Source of the DNA: Andrena cerasifolii
Lineage: Eukaryota > Arthropoda > Insecta > Hymenoptera > Andrenidae
Length of the DNA: 64,000 nt
Reading direction: 5' to 3'
NCBI RefSeq assembly: GCF_050908995.1
Contig: NC_135120.1
Span: 24,069,433-24,133,432 of the forward strand
Shown here: positions 26,101 through 37,140 of the stretch, piece by piece
How positions within the stretch are numbered: the stretch's first letter is position 1
How the letters are laid out: each line of letters begins with the position of its first letter
Notes under the pieces: model-generated
The model's database searches: none
Seen by the model: only the letters and a program-made list of their open reading frames with translations
Told to the model about the DNA's origin: nothing
Translations under genes and position numbers: made by a program

Positions 26101-29100
26101 TTAATAAAATCGTTTTTTTATTTTCTAGTTTTTATTTAGTGTTTGTGGATTTACATTTCACAGCTCAGACTTCTTTACAAATATCTTTTATTGCTGTATA
26201 CAGTTTAACAGTCACTAAAAACTAATTCTTTTCTTGTACTACAATTTTCGATGATGATATACTACGAACGCCTGCAAAGTTTTAGTTTTACTATTCGTAC
26301 ATACGTGACGGATCATTTCCCGATAAATTTTGTAGGTATTGTCGATAATCGCGATCAGACTACTTAGCGTCCCGAACGCAGCGGCTTTTTGTCGTTTACG
26401 TAAAGAACGCAAGTGGCTGATTTCAAGTTGTTTGGATTTGTAGTTATGGGTTATATTTATTGATGACTGGGTAATTTTTTCACCCACTCGAGGTTAATTT
26501 TTTTTTTTTTAAATATTGCATTGTCATCCAAACTACGTACGGGCTTCTCCCCTTGACAAACTGCTCCTTTTTGTGTGAAAATCGTAGAACTTTTCATAGG
26601 AATAAGATAGAGGGATGAATCTTTTTCGAGGTTAATAAGGGAAAAGTATCGAGAATGTATAACAAACAAGTTTTGACTTTGAAAATCTACGTCAAAGTAG
26701 ACATTTTCAAAGACAATTTCGGTTTTTCCGTTATAACGCGTGGTTGAACTTTTTCCTTGACTTGTTACACATCATTTCCTATAGATTTTGAGGTGCTGAA
26801 TTCAAATCTGTTCGCAGAATTTGTCTAGCCGTACAAGATTCGAAGAAAAATGCGATTTAAGAGGTTACGCTCACAAGGGAGGTTCGGCAAGCCGGAAAAT
26901 CAGAAAATTATGAAACTCGGTGTTCAAGTAGAGGAGAGTAGTTCCATTCGTAACGCAACCGTCTTTTTTGTTGGTGCCATAACGCAATTTTTCGGGGTGA
27001 AATCACTCCTTGAAAAAAATGCAGACTTTTTTTCCCGTGGAATGTTTCGAGAATGGTGAGAGATGTCGAAAAGAAGATTAAACAGAAGGTACATCGTTTT
27101 CTTATATCTACAAAACAGCGTAAAAATAATTCTGAAAAAATCCATATTTCTCAAGTTATCCCACCACCAACAACTCGTCTAATTAAGTTTTTGTATTTTG
27201 TAAATATATGCTGAAATACGTCTGGATAATCTCTTTTCATGCATACAAATAGTTTACGTGTTATATTTCTTTTTGCAAACAAATAAAACCTCTAATACCG
27301 AATTTCAAGTCCATTTTAGCAGATTCCATTGACAAAATGGTTTATTAGAACCATATTTAAATTATTATTTATATAAAGTTTAGACAGCTTTCAATTTTAT
27401 ATAAACTGTTTATATAACAGTTTAAATTATATCTTATTCCTATGAAAAGGAGCAGTTTGTCCCACTGTGTAATGGTAATGGCAGTGTGCGTACTGCGTAC
27501 GTGGTTAAGCGGAATGTTCATTCATTTCTATGCATTAGCTTTGTGTGTGGCATCTTCACTGCCACAACATAGATATTATCACTTTTCAGTGCATCTTGTT
27601 CAGCGTATCAGAAAAACCACATTTCAATGATGCACAATGAGTTAGTAGCAAAACATTTCAAGAGTATGGGATTCTATGTAGGCACATCTATTGTACCTAC
27701 ATCCTACATGCGTCAGAAATATCTATATTTCAAGTTTCAATAACGATGAATTATGGCTTTGGATTTCTTTAAATGTTGCATACACTGTCTTATCATTCAA
27801 CTACTACTAACAAGGAAGTAGGTATGCGTGTGGCGGTAACGAAAGATTATACTCATACCTATACTGTATTCGCTACACGATGAACTTACAGCAATAATTT
27901 ACGTGTTCGTTGTTAATGTAACAACAGATTGTTTCATTCAGCTTTTGACGCGTAACTATGCCTGTGACTGTGTCCTGCCTGGCAGAGAAACAGGCAGATT
28001 CAAAGGAATGTACAGTTGCAACGGTTAAATATAATACAAAGAATACCGCGATATAATCGAAGAAATTACACTCGTTCACCGATGTAACGCAACGGTTTAG
28101 TTTGATCGAGCAACGAAACCATCGGATTCTGTGCAATTTCATGGAAAGTCGATTTTCCGTGCAGGCATAACTGTGGTTCCAGACGAGAGTTAGCGGTAAA
28201 GCAAAATCGAGAATTCATAGAAAATTCTTTGAAAGTCCTAATGCTTGCGGTGAAGCAAACTTTTAATCTTCCCCCCAATTACAAAAGCCAGTTATTTAGC
28301 AGAAAGAAATTATACGAGACAAGAGACAGGAGACAATTCAGTCACCGATAGATAGCCATGCCGTCTATAATGTACCTAACGTTGCTGCAAATAAACAATC
28401 TGCGGTTCTAGCATTAAATGAAGCTTCAAGAGTGGCTGTTCGTGTAAAAACAGTTGCACGCTCCTACCAGCAATTTGCATCGGAGAAAGAAGGAAACCGT
28501 TAACGCTGATCCTTCCCGTTCTCGCACAGTTTCGACTGGAATCGTCATTGCTGTCTGAAATGTTTCTCTTTTCGGATAAATTAATGAAAATCCATTGCTA
28601 GCATTTCAGTTTCTTATTAATTAGGTAGCGAGATAATTGTTCAAGTTGGAGGCGTTGCCTGGTTTAGCTTTCTTTTCTCCTTCACTGGCTGCTCAATGCT
28701 CATTCCCCTGTTACTAACAATAAGAATCATTATCGGTTTCTATGGTTCAACGAAATAAATATGTACTCGTGTTGATCGACCCGTTCTGGTCGAATCGTTG
28801 AATTAAATAGGTATCGTTGAGAGTTGCTTAGAAAATTGTCACGAATCGCGTTGCTCGCTTTAGCATTTGAAAAGGAGGGCAAGTGTTCATGACCGTGACG
28901 TGCAAGCGGATCAACCGGTGTTAATATCGGTAGTGGAACGTGACGATAGCAAAAGAAAAAGTATCGAACGGTAGGAAAAGAAACGGAAACGGAAGAGCAG
29001 GCAAAAGAAAATGAAGGAGGCCGAAAGAGTACGGTTTATTGAACGATATCGTTGCTACCGTTCGATCTGCTTAACGCTGCGCCCGTGACTAATCTTAAGG

Positions 29101-32100
29101 AATCTAAGTACTTAGGTACTTGATTTCGCCAAGCGAGCGCGTTCTCGATAGACCGATGAAAAATCCATCTATCGATCAGTATCCTCGCCCATTTCACTTG
29201 CACTTTGCAGTTAAAACTTTGAAACCAATTACATATACCTATCTATAGTCGGAGTGTTCAAAAGTATAAGGAACCGTGAATCGGTATCGGTATTAAGTAG
29301 ATATAGCTGCAATAATATCACGTGATTACTGATTCGTAATAGAACGGTCAAGTTTCGCGAGAGTGGTTGGCGGAAGCCGCTAAGAAATATGACACCAGAC
29401 AATTTTCATGCTGTAGAATAGACGTAGGTAAAAGTTCGCACCATGCGAATTTCATTGTTTGAGTTGTGGCAGTTGCCAATGCTGATTGACAGTGTAGCTG
29501 TGCTTCGTTTTGTTATCGTACAACGCGGTAAGTACTGAATTCGTTAGTTCTGATGTAATATTCTCATTTTTAGGAATCAATATTATTCCTATAAATTGAT
29601 CAGCAAATACTTTAATTAATATTTCACCTGAAACAGCTGAAATTCTTCTATTCAAAAGTACTAATATAAGTTGTCAGTTCTCCTTACAGATAACAGGATT
29701 GATTAAACAATGGAAAAGTAGCTGTGGGAGCAAGAGTTCGCACAATGCAGTGTGACAAGAGTTAGAATGTAAACTCCCCATTTAAAAAATCAGCTTGAAA
29801 TAAATGAAGCAACGAAACAAAATCTGAATTTCGAACGTGCAAAGAAGTAATTAGAAAAGCAAAAAAAAAACATCTAGTACTTGTGAAAAATTTTGAAAGG
29901 AACAAAACAAATCGGTTTCAAAAAGAGAATAGCCCAACCATCAACATCTATGGAAAAAATAATTTGTCCTGCGTGTAAAGAAGAATACACTGATCCTGCG
30001 GAAGACTGATGTAACGTTATGTGCTATTACTGTTACCTTGATTTAAACAAAAATATTAACTATTAGTTGTTTTTCTATATTAACACAACTATTGTATCTA
30101 GAAAAATAAAACCATCCATATCGGATAAAAGTTCGCATTTGACAGTTTTTGGAAATATTTACTTTATATATGTTATGACGGGTAAATCTGCCAATCTCTT
30201 TTGACTTTTTCTACTTTATTTGTATTTTTTTGGAATTTTAATCCAGTTCTGGCGTTTGGTACAGATTTTGCGGACAACTTCAGTTACGGTTCAACTGACT
30301 GTACCTACTTCCAACCCGGGATCTCCTATGTATTTAAATAAAACATACCTCCGTTTACTCTTTCCGTGAAAGACCGCCACCTCCGGTTTCGTTCACGATA
30401 TCTAAAAATGTATCCACCAGGTTGTTCACATGGTGTTCTTCGAATCTAAACATGGTACGGTATTCTCGGGTGTGGTTTCTTCGACTTTTGTAAACCTTGG
30501 GGGCACGAATTTGCACGAACAACGCCATGATTGCGATTGAGCAGACAATTTAAGACAGACGACTGGCAGACTTAAGATAACACTAGCATTTACTTGCATT
30601 ATGCATACGTATTTTACGTATTTACTGAAAAATTAGTAAAAACTATTTATAATAAATACTTCGTCCTTTATTGCATACGGAACTGAATATTTGCTTGAAA
30701 AATCACTAGTAAAAGCTAGAAGTTTAAACTTTAAGTGCGCACTCATTCAAACTTGTTTGTTCGTATAATTATCTACATTGTATTTCTCTTCTCTGCTTGC
30801 CGACTATCCACAACAGTTCTATTGCGATTATTTGCGGAAAAGTAACCAGAGAGAGAAAAATTGAGAACAAGAATGAGAACGAGAACGGGGGCGAGAACGA
30901 GAACGAGAACGAGAACGTGAACGTGAACGAGAACGAGAACGAGAGCGAGAGCGAGAGCAACGAAATCTGTTTTATATAGCGCAAAAGACAAATGAAAGAC
31001 ACGGCGATAAAGGCAGGAGGTATGGAGGAATAATAATAATTGCGTTAACTGGTAATTTTACAGGCGGGAGTCCGATTACCGGAAGGAGCGAGTGCAGCTC
31101 TCGCGAAACCAACTAAATATCACTATTATCCGCATAATCAGCACATCTATTTGCTACCGGAATGCGCGGTTCAGCAGGTTTGCAATGCCGTTTACGTTCG
31201 ACTGAATTTTACTCAGCCTCTGTGTGCCTGTCCAGGGAGATATCGCGACCCTTGCAGCGCCTCTCTCGACAGCGACGACCTCCACACTACGGAGCTGGTC
31301 ACCGACCCACGAACCAAGGTTAGCAGTTGAGTTGCTTTGCCTCTTCTAGTATACATTGTACATACTTTGCTATTTACTTTCTTTACTCGCGTTGTTTCGC
31401 CAACACTGACGTGACGAGCCAATTCCCTGTAATCGATTCTACCGTTTGCCTACATAATGCGTGTAAACGCTTCTTACCAGAATAATAACTTTGCCGCACC
31501 GAGCAAAGAAAATCAGACGCGCGAGAGAAAAAGAGACGAAGGTTCGTTGACTGACTAAACACCTAGCCAGATCACAAGAAACGACTCACTCACTTTCAGC
31601 CAGCGTAACAAGTTTTCAAAATATCGCCGCGTATGTATGTAATACAAGCATACAACGTATGTACCTATGTACGTCGTACGATCACAATAAACCCAAATCT
31701 CTAATATTGCTCGAGTAGCATAAATTTTCCCCACCAAACATGTAGCGTAGTAGGCAAAAAGTATGGTGTTTTAAAAGAATTTATAAACATTTTTCGCGTG
31801 TCATTTTTTACTGGAAAACGTATATAATTGTTGCGGAAGTATTACGGTAATGGATTAAGACCTTGCTCACGTCTGGCAAGGTGTTAGTTAAAGGGGTCCT
31901 AACTTAAAGTTTAAAAAAAGAAACAGCCATTTATCTATGATGTAAATGATCAGTGTAAAAATGCAACTTTATGAACATCTGGCAACATTTTTTTATAACT
32001 TACCATTACGTTTACTAATTACCACACAAAAAATCAGCTTTTTTTCCGTTATCGACCGTATAAATGTTCACTGGCTCTCGGTCTATTAAGAGAAGACGAA

Positions 32101-35100
32101 AAAGGCAAAAAGCTAATCTAATGCTACTTGATTTAGGCTTTGACGTTGGTGAAGACTTGCGAACCAGTGGCGGAAATGCGCGAATGCAGAACACCGAGGG
32201 ACTGGTCTCTCCTCGCGTTGCAAAACATAAGAACTGGAAAGTCTCATTACCTCGTAATCTGCAGGTGCCCCGATGCAAATATTCTCGGTGAGAAAGCATA
32301 GGAAAGAAGAAGAAGAATGCGTATTGTAAATTCTAACTACATACAATCATACATTATTCTCGTGTGTGTTCCTAGAAGGTCCTATGAGTCACGATCAGCC
32401 GACGTATGCTAGCGTACCGGGAATTCGCGTGTACGGGATGATGTGCGTGCAGGGGGGAAACAGAAGAGGGCGGCCATTGCGGTACACGCGCAGCATTTCA
32501 GGTATTTATCATAGTTTTCTTTCGCGAATCGTGTCCGCAACTCCAAGTCTCTGGCAGTGTTTGATTAATAAAGGGATCATCGTTTGCCGACAGACCGTCC
32601 AGAAGAACAAACCACCGCCGGCGACTCCATGTACACAGAGAAAAAGGAAACGGATGAAAGATCGAGCTTTCCATGGTACAAAGTGAAACAACTGATCAAT
32701 ACGGCTGTTTGGGATTAGAACTTTCCAAGATACAACCAAGTATCAGAAATTACTACATATTCGGTTCACGCGCAATCTGCTTTTCGCCATTCATTCACTT
32801 ATTTATTAAGCATTCCGCTTCGCTCAGCTTTCTCTGACTTTCCATCCCTCGTTAAGCGACTCATTCTCTTCTTGTACCTCCTTATTTATACCCGTATAAT
32901 TATCCATCCAAATGGAAGGATAGAAATTCACGGTTGTACAGCAAATATACCGCGATACCACCACCCATCACTACTGGATGCAACCCATGTATAATGTATA
33001 CATATTTACTCTACGTATAAATGACCGAATCAATTCATTCCCCAGAGGAATCCGTACAACCAATACCTTGGTTTATCTTATTTACAATTAGTTTCTTGGC
33101 GGCTTTACCGTTTCATATCGTTTAGATTTGTGCGTCGAATTCAAGTAACTTGAGGTTACAGAAATTTCGTCCTGGAGGCTTATCACAATCAAATACCAGC
33201 TCGCATCTCGCGTCAATTATAGAACTATGTGTATGTGTGTGTGTGTGTGTGTGAGTGCGCGTGTATTTTACATACACAGATGTTACGACAGGTATAGCTC
33301 GTCCTTAACATCGTTTCGTATTCGTTACGTTCATTTTTACCTAGCACCGTGCATAACCAGGCTGAATATTGAAAAGGCAATTTGGTAGCCAATTGTCAGT
33401 CAGTCCATGTGAGATTTGAGTTAGTTTCGCGATAATTAGAACGATATGTTTGTCAGCAACTGAAGCAGCGTTGCTCAACGATCGGCCAAACCACAAAAGC
33501 TATCAGCCGCTATAATTTCCGCGGTCGTAGAATCCTGTGGCTTCAACGATCGATCGATCGAGCCAATAAGAAATGAAAGGATGGTCAAAGGTAATGACGC
33601 CGAGCCCGAGAAATTTCCCAGTTTCATCTATTCCTCTCTATTCGCGGTTGTACTCGCTTCGCCTTGTTCGCTTACCAAGATAGTCGTTGCTTTGAGTCAT
33701 TCATCTGGGACAGTTTTTACATACTCTAGGTTTTACAAACCTACGTTTGCAATTGACGCGTCGCCATCGTAGCGACACCTACTGTAATCGTTTTGTAATA
33801 TAATTGTAACGTTAACGAATAATGTTTAACGCACTGTGCGATATTGGAGACGAAAGAATAGAAATCTAATAAGTATTCAAAGCCAAAAGAATAACCGTAA
33901 CCGAACAGATAGATACGCCAGAGACTTACCCAATACGTCCGAATTCGCCAGAACGCTGCAGCTGTACATAGGTGTGACTAGGCGTGGATGTCTCGAGTTA
34001 AATACCCGACGACAAGCGTCTTTGCATACCGACATTAAATGTCCACCAACAACAAGACCTTGACTCTGGCCGTAATTCTCGCTGTTGACAAAAGAGCAAG
34101 TTATCATTCGATATGTAACTACAGCCTTTCATCGAATAAAACATAATTATGTAGATGCGAAAAATAGGAGGGAGAAGGAATTAAGTATTACGTTTGCTAA
34201 TTACTCTGAGAATCACCCGGCAGAAAGCAGAAATTAAGGAAGAAGAAGGTGTTAATATACCTTGGAGCATGTTGATAAATTTCCCACTTCTTCACGATAA
34301 AACAGACACCCATCATAGGCTCTTCACACAGAGGTCCAGCGAGCGTTGCCAATTGAAAACCATTCACCATGCTGCTTTCGTACCTGATGCAGCAGATCAG
34401 AAGACACGTTACGCGCTTTCTCAGATGTATGTACCTACATAAGTACATTATTATGTCGCGACGCGACGCGACGCGACACACCGCACACGCTAGCTTAAGA
34501 TCTAAAGATAGCTGGTAAAAAGCCGAAAATATATTACGTATTATTGGTGAATAAGTTGTAATACGAATTGCATGAATTGTTCAATACTCACGGAGCTCGT
34601 GGATCCGTAGACTTGGAGTGCCTCTCCCAGAACTTTTTCTGCTTGTAGTCAGTTTGGTTTAGTAAGATGTTAGGACCACAATTCCGTGGGCCGAAGGCCC
34701 ATATCTTATCCAATAGGTTTTCATGGCCAGCCTCTCGAAAAGCAACTATCAGCTCGATTTTAAACGACTCCAACTCTCTCCGTTTCCTTTCGGAGATGGA
34801 ACGTAATGATTCTGTTTCACTGGGCCGTCTCTCCTTTTCCGTTTCATCCTCCTTTTCCGAAGACACTTTGCCGTAGTATAGATACAAGGCCTTTATCAGA
34901 TCGGAATTCTTTTCTAAAATCTTAGTGATGTTTTCTGGCAAAGGTGTTGCATCTATCTCCAAATAACACTGTCGATTTGCTGTCCAAGCCAGCAAGTTGC
35001 CATCATCGGCTTTCTTCTCGATCGCCTCGTTCATCATGTCGACCTTTGGAGGAGGGACGACTGTCTCTCTGAACTGTACGATCGGTTCCGACACGTTCAC

Positions 35101-37140
35101 GTCCACTTTAGCATACCTCAGCTTCAAATCTTCCAAGCATCTCTCCAAATGCACCTCTCCGGCAGTGTTGAGTATAATTTCCCCGCTCTCTTGAATGTGA
35201 ACAACGGCGCAAGCATCTGCTTGATTAAGCAGCTTCAGACCATTGATCAGCGGCTGCAAATCATTGGGATGTTTCGGTTCCAGAGCCACTCGCATTATAG
35301 GTACAGCACCGAGCGATAACAGCTCGACAAAGGAGGGGCAGGCAACGGTGGTGGAAAGTGTTGCTGTTTTCAGCACGTGTTCCTCCAAATCACCGATTCC
35401 GAATACGTTACCCGCAGTCACCTTATCGGTAGGTTCTAGTTCCCTGCCCATTAGTAGATAGAGTCTTTGTATGCTGACGCTGGTCACGTATCTTCCGGCT
35501 TTTAAATCCTTCAACGTCGCGTTCTCGTCGACCGGTGACTCGAACCCCGGCCCCGTTTTCTCACGGTTCAATGCCTCGCGTGGATCGTGTTTTGGGCCCA
35601 ACACAAACACGTTGCTCCCCTTCCTCAACGTGCCGGAATAGATTCTGGCAAACGCTAGTAGCACGGTGTCCGTATCTTGCTCGGTCGTCTTTGCAGCTGT
35701 AAATGTCGATGTCTGAGATTGCGCGCTTTCCTCGCTATTAATCTCTTGTAGCCTTTCTTCTGAACACTCCTCTTTCAATGTTATTTTCTCCGCGTGCTTT
35801 CGCCGCGCCATGTCCCTTCGTTCCGCCAACTCTTCCGGCGTCAGCGGTTTAGGTCTATTCTCTGGTAATACTTTCTTCTCGACCGGAAACATTTTTGAAA
35901 TGTACACGACGATTGGGGAATCCGCGGATGGGTCGCATGCTAGGAATGCTTCTTTTAATCGTTGCGTTTCAACTGGTAACGATGAGAAATCAAAGTTACC
36001 GCTTAACAACCGCTCCACCTTCTCAGAGGTCAAGCTGTTGGGAGCTGGGACTAACTCGCATATCGCGTCCAGACACGCACGAGCCAAAGGTAACCATTGA
36101 GAGCAAACGGCCTGCAATTGAGCCTTCGGATCTGTATGTCTTAAATCTCGCGTGGTTAATTTGATATCGAGCTTCTCTGCCATGGACGCCACCTTTTCTT
36201 TGTCCTTCTGTACGGTTATTGTTTCGTACAACGTCCAAAGATTGTCCAGGATAAGCTGAACGAATAGAGGCTTCTTTGCTTTCTCCTGAGCTCCTTTCAT
36301 TATCCTCTTTGTCTTGGTGTTCACATAGAAATCTCCCCAGAGTGTCTTTACCAATATTTTTTCGCTAAATCCTAGTTTGCTGGAAAATATCTTGGCAAAG
36401 TCTTTGACGCCAAAGCCCCAGCCGTCGGTGGCGCTGGAAAATAAAACATTACCTTGCTCCGGAGAGAAATATAAACTGGAATCATCTAGATCTTCGAGTA
36501 CAGACTGCCAGTCAGCCAGATTCCTTTTGTCAGAAACCCTTTCTATCTTTTCCTTTCTCAGTTCCTCTTTTTCTTCCCTCTCCATTACGTCGCTGCCAAA
36601 TAGCTCTCCCATTACGGCGTTCACTTGTTCTAGAACTTGAGTCAAATGCACATAAGCGTCCAATGGAGATAGTTTCATTTCCGTAATTAACCTGTCGATC
36701 TTGTTCAGCAGTAGAATCGGTTTTAATCCTTCTGCATAGGAGGTGGATAATGCGCCACGGGTTTGGGGGCATATACCTTCCACTACGTCGACTACGATAA
36801 TAGCTCCATCGCAAAGTCTAACCGCGGTGGAAACCTCTGAGGCAAAGTCTACGTGCCCTGGAGAATCTATCAAATTAATAGCAAACTCTCGACAACCATA
36901 CTTATGATAAAGAGTAATAGAACTCGATTTCATAGTGATCCCCCGCATTTGTTCGTCTGGACGACTGTCCAAATACCGAAGTTTACCAGCAAGCTTGTTG
37001 GAAATGATTCCATTGCTGGCAACCAACGAATCAGCCACGGTGGTTTTGCCATGGTCAACGTGCGCCAGTATACAAACATTTCGAATACTGGCAGGATCGC
37101 TATGAATGTTTGTCAATTTTTCTGGACTAACAAGTCGCAT
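14948..37140 (-). CDS. EFL1: Elongation factor-like GTPase 1 (60S ribosome maturation)
   Basis: EF-2-like cytosolic GTPase that, with SBDS, evicts eIF6 from late pre-60S subunits. Exons (minus): 37140-34592, 34383-34261, 34081-33930, 15491-15304 and 15136-14948, giving 1066 residues (human 1120). The first exon alone encodes about 850 residues: G1 AHVDHGKTT, G2 region MRGITMKSSS, G3 DSPGHVDFASE, G4 LLLNKIDR, then domains II-IV (AGNVFGIGDLEEHVLKTATL; GEVHLERCLEDLK; FGPRNCGPNILLN). Later exons carry GFQLATLAGPLCEEPMMGVC, VTPMYSCSVLANSDVLG, KLYAVFGKRQGRV, TSGLASPQLVFSHWE and EEYLHFGDKADSENRAKKY, ending in EKQRTLSKNK, the family C-terminus. The phases 2, 2, 1 and 0 match across all four junctions. 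Introns: an 18.4-kb intron (33929-15492) contains two opposite-strand genes, and the last intron uses a GC donor. Confidence 0.95.
15137..15303 (-). other. GC-AG intron in EFL1
   Basis: The exon ends ...CATTGGGAG and the intron begins GCAAGT (15303-15298), ending GTAG at 15137. The reading frame fixes the junction: SHWE followed by VIEQDPYW is the conserved family sequence, and no GT donor nearby keeps the frame. The exon-side GAG and intronic GCAAGT match the strong consensus expected of GC donors. Confidence 0.85.
15492..17494. other. EFL1 intron 4, segment downstream of the nested genes
   Basis: No coding exon recognised for either strand apart from the expected 5' leader and promoter of the Argos-like gene near its right end (including the palindrome-rich GATC/CCGG stretch at about 17155-17200). 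It contains the GAGTR/GAGCG minisatellite listed separately. The minus-strand frame 15627-16106 has no resemblance to known proteins. Confidence 0.5.
16555..16778. repeat. GAGTA/GAGCG/GAGTG pentanucleotide minisatellite
   Basis: About 220 bp of purine-rich 5-mers: blocks of GAGTA, GAGCG, GAGTG and GAAGT follow each other in a patchwork, with two copies of a larger unit GAGGGGAGGAGTGAAGTGAA (around 16625 and 16700). Strand asymmetry is complete (purine top, pyrimidine bottom), so triplex (H-DNA) formation is plausible. Confidence 0.9.
17495..20037 (+). CDS. Argos / giant-lens-like secreted cysteine-rich protein, nested in EFL1 intron
   Basis: Probable secreted EGFR-pathway antagonist of the Argos (giant-lens) type; Argos sequesters the ligand Spitz outside the cell. 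Exons 17495-17755, 19136-19356, 19456-19651 and 19789-20037 give 308 residues with all phases closing. The N-terminus MATTMCLLLTMFGQLLARG is a signal peptide. After PPRVLYQVG come three cysteine modules. Module 1: CSDRNEVCSKVDLYGSPW, CRCPDGRTCPSSLDGDDGHT. Module 2: YKLCEPVKRLPICRYFKDVT, YCRCRPGSVPYLV, FACSPQS. Module 3: RLRCQHKEPCRLFTVRKRQ, LCQCPKGHRCPRRHTDPG, ending TYSGYCLPSQ. A Thr-Pro run (codons from tandem ACGCCG) interrupts module 2. The first ATG giving a signal peptide was taken as start; an upstream non-coding exon cannot be excluded. Family assignment rests on remembered sequence resemblance, so the exact orthology is less sure than the gene structure. Confidence 0.72.
17756..19135 (+). 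other. Intron 1 of the Argos-like gene with a perfect short hairpin
   Basis: Non-coding. It includes TTTTGGCATAT, a 6-base loop, and ATATGCCAAAA at about 18268-18295 (11-bp perfect stem) within an AT-rich block (18240-18620) that looks like decayed repeat. Nothing else was recognised. Confidence 0.5.
20038..22807. promoter_or_regulatory. Interval between the two nested genes
   Basis: Holds the 3' UTR of the Argos-like gene and the promoter and 5' leader of the second gene. It contains a CT run (about 20708-20731), GA-rich DNA (21240-21375), and a GGTCGC/GATCCA hexamer tract (about 22050-22145) that translates as Arg-Ser repeats on one strand but shows no gene context. No exon recognised. Confidence 0.45.
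22808..32718 (+). CDS. Second nested secreted protein with Argos-like cysteine modules and Ser-rich stalk
   Basis: Predicted secreted protein, function not established. Exons 22808-23599, 31064-31318, 32137-32287, 32376-32501 and 32594-32718 give 482 residues, all phases closing. Signal peptide MKAVREVVCLLMLVVGSVAL. Residues about 20-264 (first exon) are Ser/Thr-rich with a poly-Ser and Ser-Pro tract, likely O-glycosylated. The later exons carry LLPECAVQQVCNAVYVRL, CACPGRYRDPCSASLDSDD, TLVKTCEPVAEMRECRTPRD, YLVICRCPDANIL and GIRVYGMMCVQ. These align in order with modules 1 and 2 of its upstream neighbour (CxCP...PC.xSLDxDDxHT...CEPV...CR...CRCP). Instead of module 3 it ends in a charged tail, FPWYKVKQLINTAVWD. 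The start upstream at 22511 in the same frame was rejected in favour of the ATG that begins a signal peptide. Neighbour arrangement suggests an old tandem duplicate. Confidence 0.75.
23098..23220 (+). repeat. TCA/TCG trinucleotide tract coding poly-Ser and Ser-Pro
   Basis: In-frame (TCA)n/(TCG)n followed by TCGCCG/TCGCCA units, giving about 25 serines and then alternating Ser-Pro in the second nested gene. The antisense frame reads poly-Asp and is a shadow. Repeat length is likely variable between individuals. Confidence 0.9.
25819..26116. mobile_element. Palindromic MITE, AAACGATTTTATT family, copy 1
   Basis: About 298 bp fold-back: AAACGATTTTATT...GTAGTAAAAACTAAATT...GCACTAAAAAATAAT...CTTGTACTTCAATTTTGATG on the left, and its inverse on the right ending AATAAAATCGTTT. 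The centre is near 25950. A related copy is at 52850-53083, and a half copy (CTAAAAACTAATTCTTTTCTTGTACTACAATTT) lies just downstream at about 26214-26260. No coding capacity. Confidence 0.75.
29730..30130 (+). mobile_element. Decayed pogo/CENP-B-type transposase 3' end
   Basis: Within AT-rich relic DNA a frame at 29950 reads MEKIICPACKEEYTDPAED, then a stop in place of the usual Trp, then CNVMCYYC. Cys-x2-Cys ... EDW..C..C tails of this kind end many insect pogo/Tigger-like transposases. Upstream sequence (29780-29940) keeps Gln/Lys-rich coding character but many stops. It is clearly non-functional; limits are approximate. Confidence 0.45.
30355..30528 (-). pseudogene. Short transposase-like fragment, possibly PIF/Harbinger
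   Basis: A 57-codon minus-strand frame from ATG 30528 reads MALFVQIRAPKVYKSRRNHT, later YRTMFRFEEHHVNNLVDTF and ends GGGGLSRKE. The pattern (FRFE...HVNNLV) resembles the N-terminal part of Harbinger-type nucleases but is too short to be sure. It lies in the intron of the second nested gene, with no flanking TIR found. Confidence 0.3.
30862..30958. repeat. GAGAAC/GAGAGC hexanucleotide repeat
   Basis: About 16 imperfect copies of GAGAAC, drifting to GTGAAC and GAGAGC, in the intron about 100 bp upstream of the acceptor at 31063. No protein role inferred. Confidence 0.85.
32719..33929. other. EFL1 intron 4, segment upstream of the nested genes
   Basis: Holds the 3' UTR of the second nested gene and the 5' end of the EFL1 intron. 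A GT/GC microsatellite lies at about 33229-33260 and a CGAT repeat at about 33547-33561. No coding exon recognised. Confidence 0.5.

Larger units (their letters stand above)
23600..31063 (+). other. 7.5-kb intron 1 of the second nested gene
   Basis: No exon recognised. Listed separately are a palindromic MITE (25819-26116), two transposase relics (about 29730-30130 and 30355-30528) and a GAGAAC tract (30862-30958). A distant inverse pair GACAAACTGCTCC (26554-26566) and GGAGCAGTTTGTC (27449-27461), each near TTCCTATGAAAAG or its inverse, may mark another decayed TIR element. Confidence 0.5.
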
